Assembly: GCA_017958585.1 (NCBI GenBank)
Contig: JAGDCK010000154.1
Coordinates: forward strand, 1-6,201
Reading direction: 5' to 3'
DNA length: 6,201 bases
DNA from: Lachnospiraceae bacterium
Lineage (GTDB): Bacteria > Bacillota > Clostridia > Lachnospirales > Lachnospiraceae
Shown here piece after piece: positions 1 through 5,677 of the stretch (the first letter of the stretch is position 1; each line of letters begins with the position of its first letter). Below the pieces are notes generated by a model. The model made no database searches and was not told the origin of the DNA. It saw only the letters and a program-made list of their open reading frames with translations. The translations under genes were made by a program, and so were the position numbers.

Positions 1-456
1 CACATGTCGAAGGGGACTCTTTATGCCAAGCTCCTTTATGGCCATAAGTCCGGGACGGTAATCTCCGTTGTCATCCATGTTGGAGCCTTCCGCCACATTG
101 TGGAATCCTTTGTTTCCTGCCACTTCCAAAAGCATTCCGAAGAGATTCTTTTTACAGAGGTAGCATCTGTTCTTTGGGTTGTCCTTAAATCCGGGGATTG
201 AAAGTTCATCATATTCCACCATTTCGTGGGGGATGCCTTCTTTTTTGCAAAACTCGATGGCTTCAAGCATCTCTCTTCTGGGAAATGAAGGAGAAACCAC
301 CGTTACTGCAAGCATCTTTTCCCCCAATGCGTCATGGGCTGCCTTTGCCATGAATGTGGAGTCCACACCTCCGGAGAAAGCGATGATGCAGTCTCCCAGT
401 TCCTTAAAATATGCTGTTAATGCGTCCAATTTTTCTTTTTCTGTCTGTGTGATCAT
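1..456 (-). CDS. larE: LarE, sulfur transferase for nickel-pincer nucleotide synthesis (partial, C-terminus outside window)
   Basis: The reading frame starts with ATG at 456-454 and stays open to base 1, giving the first 152 residues; the family is usually about 270 residues, so the rest lies off the left edge. Residues 28-34 are the PP-loop SGGVDST, which binds ATP in the adenylating step. A CxxC motif follows in NRCYLCK (Cys98, Cys101), then GSNMDD (124-129), DYRPG (132-136) and SPLR (147-150), all typical of LarE. In the known pathway LarE adenylates the carboxylates of pyridinium-3,5-biscarboxylic acid mononucleotide and converts them to thiocarboxylates. Sulfur comes either from a sacrificed cysteine (Cys176 in L. 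plantarum) or via an Fe-S cluster in three-cysteine homologues. That region is missing here, so the type cannot be decided. The start codon overlaps the larC stop as ATGA (456-453), which implies translational coupling; only a weak, distant AAGGG precedes it. The enzyme should be cytoplasmic. Confidence 0.95.
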   Translation of the reverse strand, partial: MITQTEKEKLDALTAYFKELGDCIIAFSGGVDSTFMAKAAHDALGEKMLAVTVVSPSFPRREMLEAIEFCKKEGIPHEMVEYDELSIPGFKDNPKNRCYLCKKNLFGMLLEVAGNKGFHNVAEGSNMDDNGDYRPGLMAIKELGIKSPLRHV

Positions 457-1841
457 TTATTTATTGATTCCCTTGCCTCTCTTAATGTTATTCCCTGTTC
501 CACTGCGATCCTTGCGGCATCGTCGTATTCAACCTTGGTCTTTTTTGACCCATATCCAAAGCTGGTCTTTGTGGTCACCGTTCCAAAATCAGTTGAAACC
601 TTTTCAAAGCTTCTGCTTAAGATATAGCGGTTACATTCCTTTTCTCTGATGCCGATGGTGGTGGTATGTTTAAAAAATGCTTCGATCACGGCTTCTTTAC
701 TTGCCTTGTCACAGATCACAGTGACGAGGATGCCGGGACGGTTCTTTTTCATGTAAACGGACTGGGTGAAAACTTCCCTTGCCCCGGCGTCAAAGAGCCT
801 TTCGCATGCAAAGCCTATCTCCTCAGCTGTCATGTCATCCACATTGGCATTCAGTTCAAAGACCGTGTCCGTATCTTCTTTGGTTTCTTTATTCACTTTA
901 GCTTCTTTGTTTTCGGGAGCTTCCTCTTTGTACAATTCTCCAAGGAATGCTCTAACGCAGTTTGCCGCCTCAAAATCCTTCATGCCGCAGCCGATTCCCA
1001 CGTTGTCCACGTTCATCATGGGACGTGGGCCGAACTTTGTGACAAAATGCTTTAAGAGTGCCGCTCCCGTCGGTGTGCAAAGCTCCCCTTTGATATTTCC
1101 CTGATATGAAGGGATACCTCTTAAGAGATATTCCGTGGCAGGGGCGGGAACGGGCATTATGCCGTGGGCGCATCTTACCTGACCGCTTCCCACATGTATG
1201 GGGGAAGCCAAAACCTTGTCAGCATCTATCTCATGCATGAGAAGACACACTGCCACCACATCCATTATGGCATCCTTGCTGCCCACCTCGTGGAAGTGAA
1301 CCTCCTCCACCGGCATTCCGTGGGCATTACTCTCCGCCTCGGCGATGAGCTTGTAAACAGCCACCGCATCCATCTTTACGCCAAAGGGAAGTGCCATGCC
1401 GTATATGATCTTCTCCACATCTTTTATGGAAGTATGGTGATGGTGGTGTCCGTGATCGTGGCTGTGGTCATGGTCGTGATGGTGATGGTGGTCATGATCG
1501 TGGTCGTGATTATGATGTTCGTGGTTGTGCTCGTGGTGGTCATGGTGGTGATCATGATGTTCGTGGTCGTGCTCGTGGTGGTCATGGTCGTGATCATGAT
1601 GATGCTCTAAATCCACATCCTCACTTATTTCTTCCTGACCTCCCACGGTTACCTTCATATGGGTTCCTGCGATACCGCATTTCGTAACCTTTTCTCTCTT
1701 GATCTCAACGCCTTCAAGGCCGAGGTTTTTAAGTCTCTCCAGCACCTCAACCTGCTTTTCCTCAGGCAGAAGTTCCAGCAATGCAGCTGTGAGCATATCA
1801 CCTGCGGCACCCATGTTACATTCAAGATATAATGTCTTCAT
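453..1841 (-). CDS. larC: LarC, nickel insertion protein for the nickel-pincer nucleotide cofactor, with a very His-rich insert
   Basis: This 462-residue protein matches LarC (formerly DUF111), the CTP-dependent cyclometallase that inserts nickel into pyridinium-3,5-bisthiocarboxylic acid mononucleotide. Family signatures are the N-terminal LECNMGAAGDM (6-16), VHFHEVGSKDAIMDVV (181-196), SPIHVGSGQVRCAHGIMPVPAPA (about 213-235), CTPTGAALL (255-263) and, in the C-terminal domain, NANVDDMTAEEIG (331-343) and the GIREKECNRY stretch (397-406). Residues 80-136 form a His/Asp/Glu insert with 37 histidines, placed just before SIKDVEKII where relatives usually carry only a short His patch. A Lys/Glu-rich linker (about 303-326) joins the two halves. 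In L. plantarum larC is split into larC1/larC2 joined by programmed frameshifting; here it is one continuous frame. GAGGG lies 4-5 bases before the ATG. The gap to larB is 51 bases, and the stop overlaps the larE start. The His-rich part probably stores or hands over Ni2+ (inference). Confidence 0.95.
   Translation of the reverse strand: MKTLYLECNMGAAGDMLTAALLELLPEEKQVEVLERLKNLGLEGVEIKREKVTKCGIAGTHMKVTVGGQEEISEDVDLEHHHDHDHDHHEHDHEHHDHHHDHHEHNHEHHNHDHDHDHHHHHDHDHSHDHGHHHHHTSIKDVEKIIYGMALPFGVKMDAVAVYKLIAEAESNAHGMPVEEVHFHEVGSKDAIMDVVAVCLLMHEIDADKVLASPIHVGSGQVRCAHGIMPVPAPATEYLLRGIPSYQGNIKGELCTPTGAALLKHFVTKFGPRPMMNVDNVGIGCGMKDFEAANCVRAFLGELYKEEAPENKEAKVNKETKEDTDTVFELNANVDDMTAEEIGFACERLFDAGAREVFTQSVYMKKNRPGILVTVICDKASKEAVIEAFFKHTTTIGIREKECNRYILSRSFEKVSTDFGTVTTKTSFGYGSKKTKVEYDDAARIAVEQGITLREARESINK
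1509..1592 (-). repeat. 42-bp tandem duplication inside the His-rich segment of larC
   Basis: Two adjacent 42-base units, 1509-1550 and 1551-1592, differ at only three positions by eye. They encode residues 98-111 (HHHDHHEHNHEHHN) and 84-97 (HDHDHHEHDHEHHD) of LarC. The unit length is a multiple of three, so gain or loss of a unit keeps the frame. Surrounding CAY/GAY/GAR codons add further short imperfect repeats across 1434-1604. This suggests that the metal-binding insert grows and shrinks by replication slippage. Confidence 0.85.
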
Positions 1842-1892
1842 TTAACCCTCTTTTCCTTATAAAAAACTTTTGTCTGTGCCCTGTTCTTAATA

Positions 1893-2648
1893 TTATTTTA
1901 TATGATTGATCATACTTGCCTGGTATGCGGCTCCGAAACCGTTGTCTATATTTACCACGCTCACTCCGCTTGCGCAGGAATTAAGCATGGACAAAAGCGC
2001 CGAGAGCCCGTTAAAGCTTGCTCCGTACCCTACACTTGTGGGAACTGCCAAAACCGGCACATCCACCAGTCCTCCCACTACACTTGCAAGAGCTCCCTCC
2101 ATACCTGCTATGGCGATCACAACCTTTGCTTCCATTATCCTGTCAAGGTTTGCAAGGAGTCTGTGCAGGCCCGCTACGCCCACATCATAAATCCTGTCCA
2201 CCTCATTTCCAAAGGCTTCCGCACACCTTGCAGCCTCCTCGGCTACCGGCATATCGCTGGTGCCTCCGGTTACTATGGCGATCTTTCCACGGCCGTTTTT
2301 TGCAGGAAGCTTACCGCATATACCGATCGAACTTAGCTCATCGTAGTCAAGATTTAATTCCTTGTGCTTTGATAAAAGTTCTGCGGCCTCAGGACTCATC
2401 CTGGTGATAAGGATGGTCTCCTGACCCTTTTTATTTGCGGCAAGGGCAATGTCAAGGATCTGACCGGGAGTCTTCCCTGCGCCGTATATGACTTCCGCAA
2501 TGCCCTGTCTGATAGCTCTGTGACTGTCTATTTTTGCAAAGCCAAGGTCCTCAAAGGGGGCCTCCTTTATCTTTAAAAGGATCTCATCCTCAGAGATCTT
2601 GCCGTTTTTAAAATCTTCCAGCATCCCTCGCATTTTTTCCTGATCCAT
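1893..2648 (-). CDS. larB: LarB, pyridinium-3,5-biscarboxylic acid mononucleotide synthase
   Basis: This 251-residue protein is a full-length LarB, a PurE-like (NCAIR mutase-like) enzyme. LarB opens the NPN pathway by carboxylating the pyridinium ring of nicotinic acid adenine dinucleotide at C5 and releasing AMP. The N-terminal part carries the LarB-specific stretch GFAKIDSHRAIRQG (36-49) and EVIYGAGKTPGQI (52-64). The PurE-like core starts near KIAIVTGGTSDMPVAEEA (122-139) and continues through YDVGVAG (154-160), AIAGMEGALASVVGGL (179-194) and PTSVGYGASFNG (203-214). Cys225 in LNSCASG (222-228), followed by VVNIDNGFGAA, aligns by context with the cysteine (Cys221 in L. plantarum) reported to attach covalently to the pyridinium ring. 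A strong GGAGGG (2659-2654) sits five bases before the ATG. The gene follows cbiO by 27 bases and precedes larC by 51, within one operon. Purine-biosynthesis PurE is unlikely, because the LarB N-terminal domain and pathway neighbours are present. Confidence 0.96.
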   Translation of the reverse strand: MDQEKMRGMLEDFKNGKISEDEILLKIKEAPFEDLGFAKIDSHRAIRQGIAEVIYGAGKTPGQILDIALAANKKGQETILITRMSPEAAELLSKHKELNLDYDELSSIGICGKLPAKNGRGKIAIVTGGTSDMPVAEEAARCAEAFGNEVDRIYDVGVAGLHRLLANLDRIMEAKVVIAIAGMEGALASVVGGLVDVPVLAVPTSVGYGASFNGLSALLSMLNSCASGVSVVNIDNGFGAAYQASMINHIK

Positions 2649-2675
2649 ATTTTCCCTCCGATTTAGAAAAATAAC

Positions 2676-3356
2676 CTAAATGATCTTGCCCTCGTGAAGC
2701 TCTATTACTTTATCCGCGATCCCATAGAGCAGATTTTCATCGTGGGTTGCAACTATCAATGTCTTTCCCGCTTCCTTCCAAAGGGACATAAATCCTGTAA
2801 GCCACTCCACCGTCTTTTTGTCCAGGCCGTTCATGGGCTCGTCCAGCATCAATATGTCCGGGTTCATGGAAAGCACTGCGGCAAGAGCCGTCTTTTTCTT
2901 TTCGCCGCCGCTTAAGTGATAGGGCGGGCGGTTTTCTATTTTTTCAAGGTCAAGCATCCTGATCACGTCACCGGCTCGCTTTTCGACCTCCTCGTCGCTA
3001 AGTCCCATCTGCCTTGGGCCAAATTCCACTTCCTCCCTGACGCTTCCGCAAAAAAGCTGCGTGTCGGAGTTTTGGAATACATATCCTATCTTTGTATGAA
3101 GTGCTCTGGCAAAGAGGGTATCCCTCATGGAATCACTGTTTATCTCTTTGCCGTCCAGCATGTATTTTCCGCTGTCCGGATATACCAGACCGTTTAAGAG
3201 CCTTAAAAGGGTGGATTTACCGCTTCCGTTATCCCCCTTTAAGCCCACTGTCTCACCCTCAAAAATCTGAAGGGATATTCCGTTTAGTGCCGGTGTGTCT
3301 TCATATCTGAAATACACATCCGAAAGTTCTATCTGTAAATTCTGCGCATTTTTCAT
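2676..3356 (-). CDS. cbiO: CbiO/LarO-type ATPase of a nickel (or cobalt) ECF transporter
   Basis: This 226-residue ABC ATPase drives metal uptake together with CbiQ and CbiM at the cytoplasmic face of the membrane. All ABC motifs are present: Walker A GDNGSGKS (41-48), Q-loop VFQNSDTQLF (93-102, Gln95), signature LSGGEKKK (148-155), Walker B DILMLDEP (167-174, catalytic Glu173), D-loop GLD (177-179) and switch His205 in VATHDE. The DTQLF after the Q-loop is characteristic of ECF-type ATPases (CbiO/EcfA). The protein is shorter than the roughly 270-residue CbiO/EcfA proteins because it ends soon after the switch region, so the usual C-terminal dimerisation extension is mostly absent. GAGAGGGG lies about eight bases before the ATG. 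The 64-base gap after cbiQ is the longest between cistrons in the operon. Co-transcription with larBCE makes nickel the likelier substrate than cobalt (inference). Confidence 0.93.
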   Translation of the reverse strand: MKNAQNLQIELSDVYFRYEDTPALNGISLQIFEGETVGLKGDNGSGKSTLLRLLNGLVYPDSGKYMLDGKEINSDSMRDTLFARALHTKIGYVFQNSDTQLFCGSVREEVEFGPRQMGLSDEEVEKRAGDVIRMLDLEKIENRPPYHLSGGEKKKTALAAVLSMNPDILMLDEPMNGLDKKTVEWLTGFMSLWKEAGKTLIVATHDENLLYGIADKVIELHEGKII

Positions 3357-3379
3357 GTTCTTTCCCCTCTCAAGATCTT

Positions 3380-3407
3380 TTTATAATTTTATCACAGTCC
3401 GTGGCAA
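3380..3407 (-). promoter_or_regulatory. possible weak internal promoter before cbiO
   Basis: In the 64-base cbiQ-cbiO gap the minus strand shows TTGCCA (3407-3402), a 16-base spacer and TATAAA (3385-3380), each one base off the sigma-A consensus. In AT-rich DNA such matches arise often by chance, so this is only a candidate for extra expression of cbiO and the larBCE genes. Confidence 0.22.
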
Positions 3408-3420
3408 TCCTTAAACTGTT

Positions 3421-4230
3421 TTATCCTACAAATATATACAAGATTATAAAAATAATGAGGGTAAATAAGGGGATACAGTCCTTTATCCCAAAATCAGTTT
3501 TTGCCGCATCATATCTTCCTTCAAAGAGCCTGCAGGTAAGGGCATCCTCCGTCTCCTTTGACATGGCGACGGACTTCATAAAAAGTGTTCCCAGGATTCC
3601 CGAGAATGAATTCACCTTGTCCTTGTTTTTTCCTATGCTCCTCAGTTTAAGGGCAGCCAGCATGTCGTATGCCACATTCCCCAAAAGAAGTATGTAATGT
3701 ATCGTCATATCAAGTACAAATATCAGGATATTGGGCATCTTAAAAAGCCTCAGCGCCGCGGTGATCCTGTTCCAGGGTATGACCGAGGTAAGTAATGATA
3801 AAGCGGTTACTGACAAAAATACTTTGAAAGACAAAACCAAAAATCCCAGGGACTTATATAAAAAGAACGCCGGGAGCATTATCACAAATGTAAATGCGGT
3901 AACTCCCAGGGATGTGGAGAGGGCTCTCTTCATTATATCTATCCTTGAAAAGCTTAAGACCCCCAGGATCCCCGCCCCTGCACAGGCTAAAAACACACCG
4001 GAATCCGTCATTGCGATCATTATGATCATACCAAGGGTAAGCACAAGTTCTGTCCCTGCCCCTGCCACGGAGATGTCCCCTCTTCCCCTCATGGAAAAAT
4101 GCCTGAAAAGGCGCAAAAAACCAAGAAGGCTTTTCGTAAGAAAGCCTTCCCGGTCCTTTGTCGGAACATATTCGTTTTTTTTCATCATCCAATCCGGGAT
4201 ACTGCCGGATCCTAAATCATTACGAACCAT
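3421..4230 (-). CDS. cbiQ: CbiQ/EcfT-type transmembrane subunit of the nickel ECF transporter
   Basis: This hydrophobic protein of about 269 residues couples the CbiO ATPase to the CbiM substrate-binding permease. Counting from a TTG three bases upstream, likely membrane segments are near residues 62-76, 79-95, 108-128, 129-150, 168-188 and 254-269. The two cytoplasmic coupling motifs of EcfT proteins appear in divergent form as AALKLRSIG (193-201) and ALTCRLFEG (231-239); each keeps the Ala, Arg and Gly positions, but the Arg-Gly pair is interrupted. The N-terminal SIPDWM is typical of CbiQ. The frame could start at TTG (4233) or ATG (4230). I chose ATG because AGGA (within the cbiM stop, TAGGA) lies ten bases before it, although TTG at seven bases is also possible. 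The gene begins about a dozen bases after the cbiM stop, so the two are probably translationally linked. Confidence 0.9.
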   Translation of the reverse strand: MVRNDLGSGSIPDWMMKKNEYVPTKDREGFLTKSLLGFLRLFRHFSMRGRGDISVAGAGTELVLTLGMIIMIAMTDSGVFLACAGAGILGVLSFSRIDIMKRALSTSLGVTAFTFVIMLPAFFLYKSLGFLVLSFKVFLSVTALSLLTSVIPWNRITAALRLFKMPNILIFVLDMTIHYILLLGNVAYDMLAALKLRSIGKNKDKVNSFSGILGTLFMKSVAMSKETEDALTCRLFEGRYDAAKTDFGIKDCIPLFTLIIFIILYIFVG

Positions 4231-4242
4231 CAAAAAAAATTC

Positions 4243-5301
4243 CTATACACTGTGCTCTATCTCGTGAACTTTTTTCTTTCCTGATACAGAGCCGATAAGT
4301 CTGAATATTATTACAAGTACCGCAACACCGATTATGGCTGAAGCAATATAACCTACTATATCGGGTACGCCCTCGATCGCATAATCGGGGATTATGGCCT
4401 CAAGGGAAAAACCGCTCTCCATTCCCGAAGGAACGTATCCAAGAGTCTCTCCGTCGCTTACTACCTCGGCGATCTCATCGCTTCCCCACTCTCCCCAGGC
4501 GGTTCCCTCCGCCAAAAGTCCAAGGGGTACGAATGCTATCAGAATTGCCAGTAAAAGCGGGAGCATGGATGCAAATCTTTTCTTCTTTTCACCTTCCGCA
4601 TGTGTCGGCAAAGCACCGTGAACCAGATTCGGTGAGGTTTTTAATACATATGCCAAAATGGCAACAGTAAAGATTATCTCCGCAAGTCCGAATATAGTCA
4701 GATGCCCTATCATCATGGAAGGGATCGAAACGTTAAGCCCGTAGGGGCAATACATGGGTCTGCCCGCAGCATCTTTAAAAAGATAGGGCTGAATACCAAA
4801 TTCTATTGCGGCTAAAAACGCTGCCGCATTTATTCCGACATATGAACCAACGCCTGCGGATACGAGTTTTTTGGTCATTTGCTCCTTTCCCGCAGGGGCT
4901 GCCTTAAACAGCTTTAGCAATAAACTGTATATTGCAAATCCTATATATGGCATGGCAAAAGCCATATTGAAAGCATTTGCGCCAAAGGCAAGTATTCCGC
5001 CGTCACCAAATATAAGTGCCTGCAGCAAAAGCGCCATGGACACTGCTATACAGGCTGCATCAGGGCCAAGAAGTGCCGCAAGAAGTGTTCCTCCCACAGC
5101 ATGTCCTGTGGTACCGCCGGGCATGGGCACGTTAAACATCATGCCCACAAATGAAAAGGCAGCACCCACACCGATCATGGATATCTTTTCCTTTGGAAGT
5201 TCGGTCTTTACGTTTTTTACAGCTCTCACCCATACCGGAACCATGGCCGCAGTCATTACCGCGCAGGTGGCAGGGCTTAAATAATTCTCCGGAATATGCA
5301 T
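4243..5301 (-). CDS. cbiM: Fused CbiM-CbiN-like (LarMN-type) nickel/cobalt-binding permease
   Basis: This 352-residue membrane protein is the substrate-binding S component of the ECF metal transporter. It begins MHIPENYLSP; in CbiM/NikM structures the N-terminal amine, His2 and a downstream His (His67 in NikM2) bind the metal in a square plane. Here His2 is present, and His67 lies in PGGTTGHAVGG (61-71). Hydrophobic segments fill residues 10-230, with the CbiM-like stretches GDGGILAFGANAFNMA (99-114) and PYIGFAIY (118-125). After a charged break (about 232-243) comes a CbiN/PDGLE-like module: a membrane segment (247-264), an extracytoplasmic loop with GTAWGEWG and GYVPSGME, a final membrane segment (317-336) and a basic tail. 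This fusion explains the absence of a separate cbiN. GAGGAG (5316-5311) sits nine bases before the ATG. It is the first gene of the operon. Nickel is inferred as substrate from the downstream lar genes; the family also imports cobalt. Confidence 0.93.
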   Translation of the reverse strand: MHIPENYLSPATCAVMTAAMVPVWVRAVKNVKTELPKEKISMIGVGAAFSFVGMMFNVPMPGGTTGHAVGGTLLAALLGPDAACIAVSMALLLQALIFGDGGILAFGANAFNMAFAMPYIGFAIYSLLLKLFKAAPAGKEQMTKKLVSAGVGSYVGINAAAFLAAIEFGIQPYLFKDAAGRPMYCPYGLNVSIPSMMIGHLTIFGLAEIIFTVAILAYVLKTSPNLVHGALPTHAEGEKKKRFASMLPLLLAILIAFVPLGLLAEGTAWGEWGSDEIAEVVSDGETLGYVPSGMESGFSLEAIIPDYAIEGVPDIVGYIASAIIGVAVLVIIFRLIGSVSGKKKVHEIEHSV

Positions 5302-5321
5302 TTCTACTCTCTCCTCATTAA

Positions 5322-5460
5322 CTTTTTTTCAGTCCCCTGTTTTCTGTCTTCAAGCAGGCCGGCCCTGCTCGCTAACTTATCAAGGCTAATGCCTTTTGTT
5401 GTCCTACATTCGCCAAATGTCTGCACGCGCAAGTTCAGCGGCCACTTGGCTCATCGTAAA
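5322..5460 (-). other. structured segment before cbiM, possibly part of a dispersed repeat
   Basis: This part of the leader is richer in GC than its flanks and contains three clear hairpins on the minus strand: ACATT/AATGT (5420-5406, loop TGGCG), AAGGC/GCCTT (5395-5382, loop ATTA) and AGCAGG/CCTGCT (5369-5353, loop GCCGG). A 16-codon frame at 5454-5404 has no ribosome binding site. The composition differs from the surrounding AT-rich spacer and looks like an intergenic repeat of the genome, but repetition cannot be shown within one window. Confidence 0.35.
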
Positions 5461-5465
5461 ACATT

Positions 5466-5492
5466 AAAAAAGAATCTCGCTTGCGAGATTCT
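5466..5492 (-). terminator. second intrinsic-terminator-like hairpin in the leader
   Basis: The minus strand reads AGAATCTCGC, a two-base AA, then GCGAGATTCT: a perfect 10-bp inverted repeat (5492-5483 with 5480-5471). A run of six Ts begins at the last stem base (5471-5466). The outermost pairs are AT-rich and the physical loop must open to four bases, leaving a 9-bp stem. It would stop minus-strand transcripts about 165 bases before cbiM. The plus strand has no T-run after it, so it is one-directional. Confidence 0.65.
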
Positions 5493-5562
5493 ACGCGCCG
5501 AGCGCGTGTTGCTTTAGCAACAATCTTCTTCTCGCGCGAGTGCGCATCCTTAGCGGAGCGCT
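5493..5562. repeat. cluster of back-to-back GC-rich palindromes
   Basis: Plus-strand arms are ACGCGC/GCGCGT (5493-5498 and 5502-5507), TGTTGCT/AGCAACA (5507-5513 and 5516-5522), the palindrome CTCGCGCGAG (5531-5540) and GCGC-anchored arms at 5541-5562 with one bulge. They abut one another and the terminator-like hairpin at 5471-5492. Such dense dyad symmetry recalls REP/BIME-type intergenic elements or a multi-hairpin RNA. GCGAGA (5535-5530, minus strand) can also pair with TCTCGC of the second terminator (5488-5483), giving a possible alternative fold. Confidence 0.55.
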
Positions 5563-5564
5563 TT

Positions 5565-5603
5565 TTACTTTATAGGAATGCGAAGCAATTTCCTATAAAG
5601 TAA
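5565..5603. repeat. perfect 14-bp inverted repeat, AT-rich
   Basis: TTACTTTATAGGAA (5565-5578) is repeated as its exact reverse complement at 5590-5603, with an 11-base spacer. In the minus-strand transcript it forms a long stem whose first arm overlaps the weak second half of the T-rich tail of the preceding terminator hairpin. It has no T-run after it on the minus strand, so it does not look like a terminator itself. It could be an RNA element, a protein-binding dyad or an end of a small mobile element. Confidence 0.7.
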
Positions 5604-5640
5604 TAAAAGATATGCCCGCTCTTCAAAGCAGTGCATATCT
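5600..5640 (-). terminator. first leader terminator hairpin (attenuator)
   Basis: Minus strand: AGATATGC (5640-5633), a bulged A, CTGCT, loop TTGAAG, AGCGG, then GCATATCT (5615-5608). This gives 13 base pairs with one G-U wobble and one bulge, followed by TTTATTACTTT. The hairpin-plus-U-tract pattern fits intrinsic termination about 90-125 bases after the predicted start, well before cbiM. It could also serve read-through transcripts from the upstream lipid kinase gene. Confidence 0.6.
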
Positions 5641-5651
5641 TCAGGATATAC
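5633..5651 (-). promoter_or_regulatory. antiterminator pairing that competes with the first terminator
   Basis: GTATATC (5651-5645) can pair with GATATGC (5639-5633) across the loop CTGAA, giving seven pairs with one G-U. The second strand is the 5' arm of the terminator stem, so the two folds cannot coexist. This is the usual geometry of a riboswitch or attenuator expression platform. The pairing is seen directly; its use in the cell is inferred. Confidence 0.45.
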
Positions 5652-5677
5652 TTAGTCTGTATAAATAATAAAACATG

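Noticed and set aside
179..649. Plus-strand open frame across the larE/larC junction
   Set aside because: Antisense to conserved LarE (SGGVDST, NRCYLCK) and LarC sequence; no recognisable domain.
1164..1610. Plus-strand frame rich in Val and Met, resembling membrane protein
   Set aside because: It is the antisense reading of the His/Asp codons of larC (CAY/GAY read as RTG/RTC). It has no ribosome binding site and larC has clear family motifs.
4231..4233. TTG start for cbiQ
   Set aside because: The adjacent in-frame ATG at 4230 is within reach of the same AGGA and is the more usual start; the TTG remains possible and changes the protein by one residue only.
5404..5454. Minus-strand 16-codon frame as a possible leader peptide
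   Set aside because: No Shine-Dalgarno sequence precedes it and it has no run of regulatory codons; it lies inside the possible repeat.
5296..5517. Plus-strand 73-codon frame in the leader
   Set aside because: It spans the terminator hairpin and other stem-loops, lacks a ribosome binding site and has no recognised domain; better explained as structured non-coding or repeat DNA.
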